Assembly (NCBI RefSeq): GCF_020379485.1 | Contig: NC_063436.1 | Span: 19,528,423-19,592,422, forward strand | Source: Brassica napus | Taxonomy: Eukaryota; Streptophyta; Magnoliopsida; Brassicales; Brassicaceae | DNA: 64,000 nt | Reading direction: 5' to 3' | Shown here: piece after piece, positions 11,772-24,029 of the stretch | Layout: each line of letters begins with the position of its first letter | How positions within the stretch are numbered: position 1 is the first letter of the stretch | Notes under the pieces: generated by a model | What the model was told of the DNA's origin: nothing | Seen by the model: only the letters and a program-made list of their open reading frames with translations | Databases searched by the model: none | Program-made: the position numbers and the translations under genes

Positions 11772-12381
11772 ATAATCTTCCGTTACTCTCTATTGCTATA
11801 ATTATCTTACCATTTCGCTGATTAAAATATCTTGTAACGCTAGTTTGTATCTCTCTAATAAACAATATGTTTAAGAAATGTTATGTTATATATGATGATT
11901 GTTGAAAAATGACTACCGGTTAGTGGTTACATACATAGAATTCGAAGAAAAGCATGAAACAAGTGTAATTTAATATCGTTTGGTAATAACATGTCTTACT
12001 TTGCTACCAAAATGGGCCATCCCTACATCTAATTTTGTCCCCTTCGCTTCAACTAATAATGGCCATAAGGCTTGGATATAAAAGGTTAGGGGGTGGGGAA
12101 GAGATAAGATTATTAAAAAGTCGTTAGAAACTTGTTTTGTAGTGGGAAAACCTCACGTTTTGTTATTATTGATACGGTCACCATTTTTCAGTAATTTCCA
12201 GTAATCAATAATCTAACCAAAATGTTCGAAAAAATAGTCGGATATTTTCTGTTGACTCCAGAACTTTGTATATAAAAAATCATAAGATTGTACAATTGTG
12301 AAGAGAAGTAATTAAAAATAGAGTTTCTCTAAGAACATACTCTCCTTTTTGCAACTAATAAAGCAATACCGAAGAAACAAA
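11772..12381 (+). promoter_or_regulatory. Spacer and probable promoter of the second UGT
   Basis: A 610-bp gap between two tandem UGT genes. A TATA box (TATATAA, 12269-12275) lies about 110 bp before the ATG at 12382, and a TTGACT W-box core lies at about 12252. The first part holds the HYR1 3' end; CTCTAATAAACAATATG near 11852 could be its poly-A signal. Confidence 0.45.
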
Positions 12382-13815
12382 ATGAAACTGGAGCTAGTCC
12401 TCATACCATCACCTACTCACGGCCACCTCCCGCCATTAGTGGAGTTTTCTAAGCTCCTCGTCGACGGCCATGACCATCTCTCCGTCACCGTCATCATCAT
12501 CCCTCCCAGGCAAGAACTCCATACGTTAAGCCTTTCCTCCTACATCTCTTCTCTCTCCACTACGTCTAGAGACCGGCTACGCTTCATTGTCCTATCCCAT
12601 GCCGATAGATCAACCAATGCTTACACCGAGCCGAACTCACTCTCCTACACCGAGAGTTATAAACAGGCAATGAAAGCCACGGTAGCTAAACTTACTGACC
12701 CCGCCCGACCGGGTTTGAGTAAGCTCGTTGGGTTCGTGGTGGACATGTTCTGCACGCAAATGATCGATGTTGCCAACGAGTTCGACGTCCCAAGTTACCT
12801 GTTCTATCCTTCCAGTGCAGCGTTTCTTGGCTTGCAGGTTCGTATGCAATATCTTTGCGACGTCGAGAAGTACGACGTGGGCGAGTTGAAAGACTCGGAC
12901 ATTGAGTTGGAAGTCCCGTTCCTGACTCGTCCTTTACCAGCGAAGTGCGTCCCATCCGTGATAGTAAACAACGAGTTACCCGTTGTTTTGAGCCACGCCA
13001 GAAGATTCCAAGAAACGAAGGGTATTTTGATAGATACTTTTGCTGAGTTGGAGCCTCAAGCTGTGAAGTTCATCTCCGGGGGAGATAGTCCTCTCCCCAC
13101 GGTGTACGCAGTGGGACCGGTTGGTCTAGGTTCGGTCGACGATAAGCAAACGGAGATCCTAAGGTGGCTCGATGACCAGCCATGCAGATCCGTTGTGTTC
13201 CTTTGCTTCGGGAGCATGGGAGGTTTTGGTGAGGAACAAGCTAGGGAGATAGCATTCGCGCTTGAACGAAGTGGCTACCGTTTCATCTGGTGTCTTCGCC
13301 GTGCTGCACCAACGGGACCTCCTAGAGAGTTTACAAATCTTGAAGAGGTTCTTCCTGATGGGTTCCTAGAACGGACAAGGGAGATAGGGAAGGTTATAAG
13401 TTGGGCCCCACAGAGGGCCGTGCTGGCGAGTCCGGCCATTGGAGGGTTTGTGTCGCACTGTGGTTGGAACTCGATACTGGAAAGTGTCTGGTTTGGAGTT
13501 CCGGTTGCCACGTGGCCGCTTTATGCTGAGCAACAGCTGAACGCATTCGAGATGGTGGAGGAGATGGGGTTAGCGGTGGAGATTAGGAACCATTTCCAAG
13601 GAGAGTATATGGCGGCGGAGGAGACAAGAACGGAGTTGATAACAGCGGAGGAAATAGAGAGAAAAATCGGGTGCTTGATGAAGCAGGATAGCGACGTGAG
13701 AGAAAGAGTGAAGAAGATGAGTGAGAAGAGTCGCGTGGCGGTAATGGACGGTGGATCTTCCCACGATGCTCTTGTGAAGTTTATTCAAGACGTCACTGAC
13801 AATATCTATGGCTAG
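12382..13815 (+). CDS. UDP-glycosyltransferase, UGT71B group
   Basis: Single exon, 477 residues from the ATG at 12382. The frame is open further up to 12349, but the eleven extra residues precede the family's normal MKLELV start and look like leader sequence. The catalytic His is in PTHGH (residue 15), the Asp in GFVVDMF (residue 121), and the PSPG box runs from W341 to Q384 with HCGWNS. It is most similar to its upstream neighbour (shared GFVVDMFCT, EVPFLTRPLPAKC, FAELEPQA), so it is a tandem duplicate in the HYR1 clade. PTHGHLPPLVEF replaces the more usual PGDGHLRPLVEV, and the acceptor loop after IIPP differs, so substrate range may have shifted. The substrate cannot be told from sequence. 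Confidence 0.9.
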   Translation: MKLELVLIPSPTHGHLPPLVEFSKLLVDGHDHLSVTVIIIPPRQELHTLSLSSYISSLSTTSRDRLRFIVLSHADRSTNAYTEPNSLSYTESYKQAMKATVAKLTDPARPGLSKLVGFVVDMFCTQMIDVANEFDVPSYLFYPSSAAFLGLQVRMQYLCDVEKYDVGELKDSDIELEVPFLTRPLPAKCVPSVIVNNELPVVLSHARRFQETKGILIDTFAELEPQAVKFISGGDSPLPTVYAVGPVGLGSVDDKQTEILRWLDDQPCRSVVFLCFGSMGGFGEEQAREIAFALERSGYRFIWCLRRAAPTGPPREFTNLEEVLPDGFLERTREIGKVISWAPQRAVLASPAIGGFVSHCGWNSILESVWFGVPVATWPLYAEQQLNAFEMVEEMGLAVEIRNHFQGEYMAAEETRTELITAEEIERKIGCLMKQDSDVRERVKKMSEKSRVAVMDGGSSHDALVKFIQDVTDNIYG

Positions 13816-14155
13816 AGTTGAATTTTCAAGATCTTATATTTGTCTACCGTTCTAGTTGTGTATCTAAGTTATGGCAACACATGCTATTTTTCTTATGCAG
13901 TAGTTATAAATTAAGGTGGTAGTGATTACAACATTTGGAGAAATGTCAAATTCTTTTTTGGCATGCTCAGACCAATAATTGTAAAGAGGGAAAGTGGAAG
14001 ACGTTTTCATTCCATGGGGTTATCATAACTCGGTTATATCGTATGTGGACAGAAATGGTCTGCATACGTGTCTCTTATCCCATTGACCCTAATAAAATTC
14101 TTAATGAATATTTAAATAATAAATTTAAGTTAAATTTTTTTTATTAAGAAACAAT
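13816..14155. other. UGT 3' flank, no gene
   Basis: AT-rich 3' flank of the second UGT. The 70-codon open frame at 13935 has no family resemblance and a biased, unconvincing composition. Confidence 0.4.
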
Positions 14156-15543
14156 TAGTTTGAGTGTTCCAATGGTAAAACTAAATGAAGAGTTCTTAAA
14201 AAAAACTATAAAACATTGTTTTATTAAAGAGAAAATTTATTTATTAAATAAAACATAATTAAAAAATAACATTTTAAACATAGATTTTAAAATAAAAACA
14301 TAAAAACAAAGATTAGTAAAATAAACGATAATAATTTCAAAGAAGCATCCAAACTCAGTTTGTCTTAATCACGTCTAAATTTACGCTATATATGTTCAAC
14401 CAAATCATCTTTCAGTTGTTGATGCATTTATTCATTCTAAATCGTCATCGGAATAGATGTCTTCCTTTCATCTTTTTGATCACCATAATCATTAACAAAT
14501 TTTCGAATGTTTCATCAAAATGTTGATCAAAAGTTTCATCAACTGACCCCTCAAAAGTGTGTAAAATGAGGAGAGGAAGTGGGAAGAAAAGAACACAAGT
14601 TGAAATGTATTCAAAAAAGAGAAAAAATGAAGAGTTTTATAGATGGAAGAGAATGAGCAACGCATGGATCACAACCAACCAACCCGAGTTGACATTTATC
14701 TAACACATTCATCACACTACACCAACGATTTCTATCTAACCATAACATATATTTATTACCTAACATAACTATAGTCTAACACTGACCAATACATTTATTA
14801 CCGACGTTTCAATTTATTTCAAACAAGAATCAAAATCAGCATCATTCGTACATAATCAAAAACCACCAACGAATATAAACAATGCTTTATTCAGTTGAAC
14901 AGATCAAAGAGAAATAGTTTACCTGATATGAACAATCATAGGCTTTTTGTTTGACGAACCTGAATCATGCCTCTTGATCCATCCATTCAAAGACACAAAG
15001 ACATAAACAAATAAAAATAAATCAGAGGATTTTTATATTAAGATTCACAAACAAGAAGGAGCACTATCTAAGACATGCATAATTGAAAGATTCAAACATA
15101 AAAACAAATTAACATAGCTTTACCTTTTGATTCACGTGAGCAGCAACAGTCGCCGTTTTTCTTCTTCTCGGAGAGCCACCACGAGAGAGAAGTCGCTGTT
15201 TTCCTTAGTCAAGGAGAGCTACCGATAGAGAGGTTACCGTTTTTCTTCGTCGAAGAGAGCCACCGAGAGAGATGTGGCATTTTGTCGAGGAGAGCCACCG
15301 AAAAGGAGAGAAGTCGCTGTTTCGTCGAGGAGAGGAGAGCAAACAAAAGAGAGAAAGAAAAGAACGAAAGAGATGGACGAAATTCAACACCTCTCCTCTA
15401 CCCAATAATATTTTGACATGTGCCTCTTAAGAACCGTGCCTTCGCTCTCTTAATTAAGAGACGTGTCTTCGGTTTACATTTTTTTTTAAGTTTCTAATTA
15501 AGCTAACAAACCCACTTAAGAGTCTATGTTGATCATGCTCTAA
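14156..15543 (-). mobile_element. PIF/Harbinger-type deletion derivative
   Basis: On the minus strand, 14420-14560 encodes pieces typical of plant Harbinger transposases: HFDETFENLL from the N-terminus, then MHQQLKDDLVEHI-stop-RKF from the C-terminus. Almost the whole DDE domain is missing between them. The right end, read on -, is TTAGAGCATGATCAACATAG, like the GAGCATG ends of the small MITEs here; the left end (TTTGAGTGTTCCAATGG) is more diverged. From 15120 to 15400 there are 4-5 imperfect repeats of about 45 bp around GGAGAGCCACCGAGAGAGA, probably element leader sequence. It is internally deleted and inactive. Confidence 0.6.
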
Positions 15544-15822
15544 GAGCATCCGTATTAGTGCAATTTTTAGGAGGATTTCTAAAGATAAAATTGATTAAAA
15601 ATAAAAAAAATAGGAAAGAGAGTGAAGATTTTACTAAATACGTTTTTTATGAAGGAACTTTGATTCAATAGTAGAGGTACTCTAAACTAACGTGTCATTT
15701 CTACATTGAACAAGTTATATTTGTTACAGTTAATTTTAATTATATGAATAAATAATTTTTAAAAAATAGTATAATAATCATAAAAACAAATTTGAGAGCT
15801 TGTCCACTAATGATGCTCTAAG
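15544..15822. mobile_element. MITE with GAGCATC ends
   Basis: About 280 bp directly abutting the Harbinger derivative. The left end AAGAGCATCCGTATTAGTG mirrors the right end CCACTAATGATGCTCTAA. It is non-coding. TAA at both edges would fit a Harbinger-type 3-bp target duplication. Confidence 0.6.
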
Positions 15823-15965
15823 AATTAAATATGGAGATGCCAAAAAAAATATGTATTCAATTGACCAAATGTAAATGTAGTTTGTTATCCCATGGACTAT
15901 ATTAGGAAGAAGGGAAAAAACTAAAATAAGTAAAAAGTAGCTTGTTACTAAAATTTTATTTACGT

Positions 15966-16230
15966 ACGTACTCTTTCCGTTTTGTTAATCCTTCTGTTTT
16001 GTTAAGATACAAATTTTAGAAAAAAATGTTTCTTTTTAATGTTTTTATGAAATTTTAATTTTTTAATAATTAAAAACTGTTAACTTCAAAAATATTAATA
16101 AGTTTGTTGAATTATTATTGATTTAAAATTATTAGGAATTGGTAAAGGCAAAAATCAATGCAACTGTGATAAAAATTTAATTTGTGTATAAATATTTAAC
16201 ATTTATATTTAAAAACGAAAGTAGTATATA
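15966..16230. mobile_element. MITE of the TACTC-CGTTT type
   Basis: Starts TACTCTTTCCGTTTTG and ends AAAACGAAAGTAGTATA, an imperfect inverted terminal repeat. The same type, with ends resembling ACTCCCTCCGTTTC, recurs at 32971, 39118 and 63472. Confidence 0.5.
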
Positions 16231-16277
16231 TAAAAATGTTATGCATGTTTTTATAAATTAAATTGAAACATAGATAT

Positions 16278-16920
16278 AAATCATTTATTAATTATGAAAA
16301 AAACTAGCCATTGGTCCATGCTTGTAGACAACGGCAAAACTGAGGTTTTATTGTGGAAAATCATTTATTAATTATGAACAAACTAGACATTGGTCCATTT
16401 TTTGTTACATAAACTAATATTTTGAAAATCGAGCCAAATATTAATTTTGTATAGTTACTGGTTTTAGATTGATCTGGGTCACCGATTTTATTGATTTTTG
16501 GACGATTTTACAGGTTTATCTCAAATCCAAATTTTAGATATTGCTTGTAACATCGGACTGGTTCGACGGGCGATCTAGTCCAATTTTTCAAAACATTGAC
16601 ATAAACACCCAACATATTAAAAAAAAAAAGTAACTGAGAATGGTGAGTACTAGTTTTGGCCACTTCGGCCACAGTCAAAGAGCTAAATACCATTGTTCTC
16701 ATCTCAACCTTTTTATTTTAAAGAGATATACCTGTGGTGGATCTCTTTAACCAAAGAACTAAATACCATTGTTCTCATCATACATGACCAAACCAAAACC
16801 ATTATCTCAAGACGGTACAGAAACTCACACATACACGTACGAGACATGCAATTTTTAAAGGAACATAACTTGGGTCTACCATTCAAGAGCGTTGAAAGGG
16901 TCAGTCTCTAACTATCCTTG
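16278..16920. repeat. Spacer with two short direct duplications
   Basis: AATCATTTATTAATTATGA plus the following CTAG(C/A)CATTGGTCCAT occurs at 16279 and again near 16357 (period about 79 bp). CTAAATACCATTGTTCTCATC occurs near 16683 and 16761 (period about 77 bp). No gene is present; this is the 3' flank of the minus-strand UGT. Confidence 0.6.
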
Positions 16921-18321
16921 TCACGAGATATTCTCAAACACTTTCTGAATGAAGTTCTTCAAAGCAGTTTGAGATGACCCACCATCCATTAAGGCAGCAT
17001 GGCATTTCTCACTCACCTCCTTCACTCTCTTCCTCACATAGCTATCCTGCTTCATCAAACACTTGATTGCTCTCTCTATCTCTTCCGCGGTAACTAACTC
17101 AACCGAACGATCGTTGCGCCAATACTTCCTTATCTCCACCGCTAGTCCAAGTTCTTCCACCATCTCAAAAGCGTTGAACTTCTGTTCAGCGTACAACGGC
17201 CACGCCATGGTCGGAACTCCGAACCATAGACTCTCCAGCGTAGAGTTCCACCCACAGTGAGTGACAAAACCTCCAACCGCCGGCTTAGCAAGCACCGCAA
17301 CCTGTGGGGCCCAACCGATCACTTTACCTAGCTGTTTAGTCCGGTCAAAGAACCCTTCCGGGAGAACTTCCTCCAGATTTGTGTACTCTCCGGGAGGAGA
17401 TGCCCGACGGAGAGACCAGAGGAAACGGTGGCCACTTCTCTCGAGCGCGACGGCGATCTCTCTTGCTTGTTTCTCACTGAAACCACCCATGCTCCCGAAA
17501 CAGAGGAACACGACCGATCTAGGCGGTTGCTGGTCGAGCCATTCCAAAATGTCCGATCCTTTATTGTCTTCCTTGGAGGTGAGGTCCAAAAGCGGCCCCA
17601 CCGGATAAGCAGGAGGAGTATCACCACCGTTGAGAACTCGCAACGTATAAGGCTCAACCTCAGCCGTAGTATTTACCAAAATGCCCTTCATCTCTCTGTA
17701 TCTTCTTGCTTGCTTTACCAAGATCGGTAGCCAATCTTTCGACGCGAGGCCGTGAGGAAGGCATTTCACAGGGTAAGGACGAGACAAACTAGGGACATGC
17801 AACACCTCTTCCGAGTCTTCGTAATCATTTTCACTCACACCGTACCTATTCTCATCGTACAATGTCTGAACGTGAAACCCTAGTCCGAGAAGTCCTGCGC
17901 TGGACGTGTAAAAAAGATAGCTCGGGACGCGAAACTCGCTCGCCACATCCATCATCAGAGTGCAGAACAAGTCGACGACGAACCCGGCTAGACGCGGCGG
18001 CTCCGGTAGCTTTGAGTAGTCGTCGACGAGTTTTGAAACGGCGAGTCTCACCTTCGGCTTCTGATTCTCGATGTGGATGTCGAGCCTCGTAGGCTCGGTG
18101 TTTTCGCCGGATATGATTTCATAGCGGAGACGGTTGGTGCATGTAGCGGAGAGGGATGCTACGTAGGCGGAAGAAACGACTTCTCCGCCGGGAAGAGAAG
18201 GAAGGAGCAGTACGGTGATAGAGAGGCGGTGGTCTCGCTTGACGAGTAGCTTAGCCACCTCCACGGCTGATCTGAGATGGCCGATCCCCGGATATGGTAT
18301 GAAGACAAGCTCAAATTTCAT
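16921..18321 (-). CDS. UDP-glycosyltransferase, UGT71B6/7/8-like
   Basis: Single-exon family-1 glycosyltransferase of 466 residues. The start [15 protein letters not shown] puts the catalytic His at residue 15; the Asp is in GFVVDLF (residue 117); the PSPG box runs from W337 to Q380 with HCGWNS and AEQ, complete and glucose-type. [22 protein letters not shown] and [13 protein letters not shown] are closer to the UGT71B6/B7/B8 side of the group than to the two upstream genes. Arabidopsis UGT71B6 glucosylates abscisic acid; whether this enzyme does is an inference from the clade only. It is convergent with the + strand pair, so it was probably inverted or duplicated separately. All catalytic residues I can check are present. 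Confidence 0.92.
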   Translation of the reverse strand: MKFELVFIPYPGIGHLRSAVEVAKLLVKRDHRLSITVLLLPSLPGGEVVSSAYVASLSATCTNRLRYEIISGENTEPTRLDIHIENQKPKVRLAVSKLVDDYSKLPEPPRLAGFVVDLFCTLMMDVASEFRVPSYLFYTSSAGLLGLGFHVQTLYDENRYGVSENDYEDSEEVLHVPSLSRPYPVKCLPHGLASKDWLPILVKQARRYREMKGILVNTTAEVEPYTLRVLNGGDTPPAYPVGPLLDLTSKEDNKGSDILEWLDQQPPRSVVFLCFGSMGGFSEKQAREIAVALERSGHRFLWSLRRASPPGEYTNLEEVLPEGFFDRTKQLGKVIGWAPQVAVLAKPAVGGFVTHCGWNSTLESLWFGVPTMAWPLYAEQKFNAFEMVEELGLAVEIRKYWRNDRSVELVTAEEIERAIKCLMKQDSYVRKRVKEVSEKCHAALMDGGSSQTALKNFIQKVFENIS

Positions 18322-20413
18322 GTTTGTTATTCTTATTATTTCTTCTTTTTGTGCCTTGTCTGAATCTGGTTTTGCTTAGAAGCAATGTCTACAGAGTAAA
18401 AACGAAAAAGAAAAAATATCCCCTAGACAAATTGTTAATGCTTCTGCCAGAAAAAAGTGAGCGGTGAATAATTAATTAATACCGGAGATTGCTCACGAGA
18501 ACAATGGACTAAAGTAATTAATGTTGCAAAAAAAATGAATTAAAAATGCTTCTCAGAATATATAAAGGACTGAGAAATATCAAAGCAAAAACATAAAGAG
18601 AACTTTTCTTTGGCTTTAAACTGCTTTTGTATTTGTATTTAGTTTTGCTTTTTCTTCAGTGCAACGGTTTTGAATCAACAATTTCGGAACGGAAAAAGAG
18701 AGTGATGAGGTTTCTAAACATTAGGAAGACTAAGTCTCGACTTATTACTAACAACTTAAACTTAAAGCAACAACTAAAATTAATTAAAGAAATTAAACCT
18801 TGACCTCAAATTTTAGTGTATCTTGGGATGCTAGTTCGGTTTGGTATCCTCCTCCCGTTCACTTGACTGATCGCATCAACCTTTCCTCAAGGTTTAGAAC
18901 TCTTTACAAGGGAAAGTAATATACTGTAGTTCATGACAATATACAAAATAGTTTCATAATCTATTAGATGAGCTGTCTTGATCTGTCGACTCTGTTTTTT
19001 CCTATTCTCTCACACCACAAAGGCTCAAACTATAGGAAAATCCAATCTTAACAATAATAGGTTGACCAAAAGGCTTTAGTTGTCCGATTTGAACAAATAG
19101 ACGGACAGAATGAAAATACATTGCGTTGTATCATGCTTGAGTAAAACATCGGATTCACTGCTATGTAAATCCTATGTTATTGCCATATATGAAAATGCTT
19201 GATGTAGATTTTGATGATCAGAGAGAAAATCCAGCAAAAATATGAAATTGTAGAAGTTAACAATATGTACTCCCTCCACATTATAAAGAATGTCATTTCA
19301 TATTTTTTTCACGCATATTAAAAATTATTTTTAATGTATTTTTATTTAAAAATCTGAATTGAAAATATAAATATTCTTTCTAAAACAAAAAATAAAATTC
19401 TAAAACTATACGTTTTATGAAATAGATGAATATTTAGCTTCAGCAGATAAATAAGCTAGACATGTTTGCTTCTTTGACGACCAAACAACTGAATAACTTC
19501 TGATATATACAATATATTCATTTGTGGAGGTGTAGTTGTCATTATATTACTTGTCCAATCACTCAATCAGTATCTCTGAAGGCATGGATGACAGGTTTTT
19601 TGCTTGCTCATAGATAAACGACTTGTAGGAGGGGGTCATAGAGATAGTGGAGTATTCATTTCATGCCTGATCAATGTTCAGTTGTTAGACGATGCATAAT
19701 TTTGACAATCTATTGATGAAGAAAGAAATATTGGGCCTTGTGAAAGATAAGTATTGTAAACTTTCCACAACAATATGTTATTAGTAATGAATTTATATAT
19801 ATTGGCGTGACGACATGTTTTGCGTATGTCTTGTGTAGTAAATCTGCAGTATAAATTGTATAATGGCACTGTGTTAGGAGGTGTAAAACCTGTTGCCGTT
19901 CGAGTGACTTAAAATGGAAAAAACTATGTGGACTCTGATTGGGCCTAATAATAGAGAGCTAGAGTCTAATTATTGGATCATCTTAAAAACAAAACCCTAA
20001 AACGAAAACAAAAGTGGTGTAGCCGCTAGGCGATTAGGAAAACCCTAATCTTCTGAAGACAAACTCAACAGCGTCTGTGTCCGTATATATATGGTTCGTA
20101 TTCGTCACACAATAGAAAATATCAGAGCTGCTTCTTTACCTTTTCTTTTTCGTGGTTTTACAATATTTTTCTATGTAGATTCTATTGATTTGTTTTGGTT
20201 TTGTGGTGGTGTGTAAAAAGGAATATGGTGATGATACGAATATTTCGTGGACTAGAGTTTCAGATCTGGGCTCTTCACCCAGTAGTTGAAGATACAACCC
20301 TTGGCTGTCTGAGTATCCCTTTTTACTCACACCACAACAAGATATTTAACTTTTTCTAATCTTATTCTTTTTTGAAACATAATTTTTTTGAAACACTAAT
20401 TTTTCAAATCTTC

Positions 20414-20445
<32 letters not shown>

Positions 20446-21658
20446 TTTAATATAGCTGATGAGGATAAAACAATTATCTTAGCGGATTTCAGTGAGGTTT
20501 TATAATCAATGATCTGAATTGTTACACACACTGAGGCTTCTTAAAAATATTACTTCTTGTTGAATTGAAAAAGTAAATGAATTTGTTTGTTTTTCAAATA
20601 AATTTTTTTTTATAATTTTGGGGATTTATGATGCAATGATATGATAAAATAGCACGAAGGTGCGTGAAGGGCAGTGGACAAAACATAATATGTTTTGCCG
20701 TGAGCTCTCTTAATTAAACGACTTCTCCTTCCACTGAGCATAATAATATATATATTCTCTTAAACTGCAATTTATGTTGATAATTTGATATTTAAAACCG
20801 TAATGAAAGGCGTCTTTTACCAATTCTGAGGGATAGAAACAGTTCCTTTAGGTATAATGGCACTGACGCAATATTGATTAGGTTGTGGTATATCCTGATC
20901 ATCTGACTTTTTTCTATGTTAGTTGATCCTGGAAATGCCTCACACATTGATTCATAAACTTTCAGTTCTGTGTTTTAGTCACACGTTAGTTTTAAAGGGG
21001 ATGGAATTTTTGTAGTGGCAGATATTCAAACCCGTCTTAGTAAAATAAATAAATATTCAAACCCATCGTACCTAATAACGAGGAGCTGTAAACAATCTTA
21101 AAACGACAACTACGTAAATAAAAAGGCACCGTTTTGGTGATGATACGATTGAGACGATTTTATAATGAAACCAAATCTTATAAAACGACCATGACACAAA
21201 GGTACCTACTACATACCAAAGGAAGATCCTATTTCCACAACCATATTGGTGCAAAATTGATTTATCCAAAAGTCAAAAGAAGCTAGCGTGAGAGCCAGAG
21301 TAAAAGTAGCCAAGGTTGTTGGCTCTACAAATGAAGGAGGATGTCTACCAATTCACAGTACAAGATCCCATTTTGATATAACAAGAAAACACGATAATGT
21401 TTTTGATACAGAAATTACAAACTCCTATACTTCCACCGAAGAACACTCGCAGTATTTTCTAACTCCATTAAATATCAAACTTTTCTTAATTTCCAGACAA
21501 CACAACAAAAAAAAAAGGAAATTTCAAGTTTTATGATGGAAACGAGACCATTTACGCCTCTGCTCTTTGCTTCTGTCAGAACAATAAGAAGATCAAATCG
21601 AAAATTACAGTTTGTAGTTTTTGTTGCGTATCTTTCACCTCTCTTCTTTTTGTTGGCA
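18322..21658. other. Long spacer, no gene recognised
   Basis: About 3.3 kb between the third UGT and PEX22; in Arabidopsis this interval holds several genes that I do not find here. A partial MITE edge (GTACTCCCTCCACATTATAA) lies at 19267. An exact 14-bp direct repeat GTATAATGGCACTG occurs at 19858-19871 and 20852-20865, which could bound an old insertion. An (ATT)n microsatellite lies at 20415-20443. None of the open frames here resembles a known protein. Confidence 0.45.
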
Positions 21659-23499
21659 TTAAGCACATCCAAAGAAGTGCTCTATTGACTGCGAGGTGAA
21701 CACGTTAGGAGCAGTTCGCTCTGGTTTTGCAGCAGAGACGTGAAGCTGATATTTGATGAACCTCTGCAAACAAAACAGTACATAGGGAAAAAAATCAAAT
21801 TTAACTAAACTGTGGATAAGAGAAAAGTAACTTTTCAAACAAAGCAAGGGCTTTTACAGCTAGCTGTGTGGTGATCTCTGGATTTGTATCAATATGCCAG
21901 TCAGGTTCTAGTTGTCTAACAAACGAAGTTCTTCCAATCTCTGTACTACAAAACAAGACCTGCAAAGTTTTATATCACAATACTGTAAGTCTTCACATTA
22001 TGAAAAACATAGATTGTATGAGAAAGCTTGATTGAGAGTACCTTATCTTTGACCAAACCACCAGAGGTGAAAACACCTGCCGTCTCTAAAGCCTCTAGAA
22101 CTCTGGCCTGCATACATACCAGTGCTCAAAATGGTTAGTTTCAGAATCACTGAAAAAAATATTACAAGAAGGCACACACGTCTCAAGCATTTAGTTGCAC
22201 CAATGAACTCAGCCTCTAACATCTAATAATGTAAATTCATGTTCTTACCAAATCATTCTCATCACACATTATCCATTATTCAACTCTAAACTAGAACAAT
22301 ATCCATGTTATGACCCATTGCCCCAGTTTTTAAGCTAATCTTGTTTAATGATGATAACCACACCTAATTTGATGTGCCATGCTAAAGTCAAAGGCCAAGA
22401 AAAAAACATTTGAGAATATAAAGGAAGTTGTTGGTTACTTCGCTTTCGTCGTCAAGAACTCTTTCCATGAGATATAAATCAGAAGACTTTGTAATCTCTA
22501 GGAGAACTTCCAGAACAGATGACTTCACTGTTGCTTGTTTCTACATAAATTTTTTCTTGAGTCAGGTTACAGACACATAATGCAAATAACTTACATGAAT
22601 ACCAAAAAAGGAAATGTTATTACTTGGAGTTCTTCTGGACTTGATTCCTCAAGAATGACCCCAAGAAGACGGCATGTCACCTACAGTATGCATATTATTA
22701 GACAAGGGTCAAGCTCAATACACTAATGCTTCCATACAGCTATGGCAAAATACATCAGAAGATCTTGTCTATGAACATCAAGTATACTAATAATGGAACA
22801 CCAAGGACCTTATGTGCAGTTTCAAATGATTAAAGCATGACCAAAAGACAATTTAATTACCTTCCTTCCTTCACTAAGCTTCTGCCTAACCATCTGCCCC
22901 AGTGTAGGCTGCAAAAAAAAAAAAAAACGAAGTTCATTCACAACGCTGAAGGTACAAAGTTCGAAACTTTTGGGTAGAGAAATAGAAAGAATGTTACTTT
23001 CACAGGCTGAAAAAACTGATCAACAACATCTTGCACTCCGTTATCCTCACGAGGCAAAGAAACATCATTGGGAGTGATCGAAGCTAGATTTGACTGAGCA
23101 TCAGCAGCAGCAGAAGAGGTTTCAGCTGACTGCATCCTGCGTTTAGGCTGCCTTCTTCTAGGCTCCCCTGGTGGTGCTCTTATAGCCCTCCATGTGAATA
23201 TCACAGCGATTGCAAGCCCAGCAATAGCACCAATAGATCTTGAATCCTAATTACAAGGCAGCAACAACGAATCCAAGAAGCTAAACCCAATTAGAATCCA
23301 ATCCTAGAGATTCCAGATCCGATTATAGAAACCCATGTAAAGGGCAGATAGATAAAGAGAGAGAGAGAGAGAGAGATCGAACCAGATTGGGAATAGATGT
23401 AGAGAAGAGGCTAGACATCTTGAAAGTAACGTACGCGCTTAATCGTTTGATCAATCGGGCGATCTCTTCGGTAGGCGACGAAGAAGACGATTCCGCCAT
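21659..23499 (-). CDS. PEX22: Peroxin 22 (PEX4 membrane anchor)
   Basis: Peroxisomal membrane protein that tethers the E2 ubiquitin-conjugating enzyme PEX4, needed to recycle the import receptor PEX5. My splice model on - has eight CDS exons: 23383-23499, 22998-23246, 22861-22908, 22624-22680, 22439-22540, 22042-22107, 21832-21959 and 21659-21761. All have GT..AG borders, and together they give 870 nt, 289 residues. The N-terminus MAESSSSPTEEIARLIKRL is followed by one membrane helix around residues 44-57 (IGAIAGLAIAVIFTW). A basic, low-complexity linker (EPRRRQPKRRMQ) leads to the C-terminal PEX4-binding domain, which contains GRKVTCRLLG, DLYLMERVLDDE, FVRQLEPDWHID and the end SIEHFFGCA. Exon 8 uses the AG after GCAGAG, since the earlier AG would break the frame. 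The length fits the Arabidopsis protein. It looks intact. Confidence 0.92.
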
Positions 23500-24029
23500 A
23501 ATCCTTCGAAAGCCAAAACTTAAAAAGCGTCGTCGTGTAGCACGGAAATTCGGACAATCAGATTCTTAGCTTCTTCAAAAGCTGTCTGAAAATTCCAGAA
23601 AAGAAGGGCACTGTACTTGGGGGAAAGTACGTCCGATGAAACTGACACGTGTTTATTTTCATGCGTGGCTATAGATTAGCGTGTGTGACCACGATTTATA
23701 CTCTGGGGTGCGATGGATACGATCTTATTCGCGGAAGGAATCCAAACGGTGCGTTTTGTTGTTTTCCACAATACAATCCGAAGTGTTATTTAGGAAACCA
23801 GATTTGTTTACAGATTGGTATGGTTTGTAAGCCATCAATGGGTATCACTTATATCAGTTGATAAAAAAAATTCCGTCAATCAAAAGTTTACAATTTATAA
23901 TACATTTAGCTGGTGGAAAAGTTTCATATACTTATAATTATACAAATATCAAATCATGTGTAGTTTCTTACTTCTGCATTTCGTTTTCAAATCCAACAAG
24001 TTTGAACATAACATATCAAAGCTTGGTCA
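23500..24029. promoter_or_regulatory. PEX22 upstream region
   Basis: Leader and promoter of PEX22 (transcribed to the left), then spacer. An ACACGTGT G-box-like palindrome lies near 23645. No gene is visible. Confidence 0.35.

Noticed and set aside
12349..12381. Upstream ATG of the second UGT
   Set aside because: It adds eleven residues before the conserved MKLELV family start; 12382 fits the family better.
15205..15405. 66-codon minus frame
   Set aside because: Composed of the repeated leader of the Harbinger derivative.
17063..18092. Four + strand open frames opposite the third UGT
   Set aside because: Shadows of the minus-strand coding sequence.
20415..20443. (ATT)n run as a possible structured site
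   Set aside because: Ordinary microsatellite.
23387..23569. 60-codon + strand frame over PEX22 exon 1
   Set aside because: Antisense of PEX22 coding sequence and its leader.
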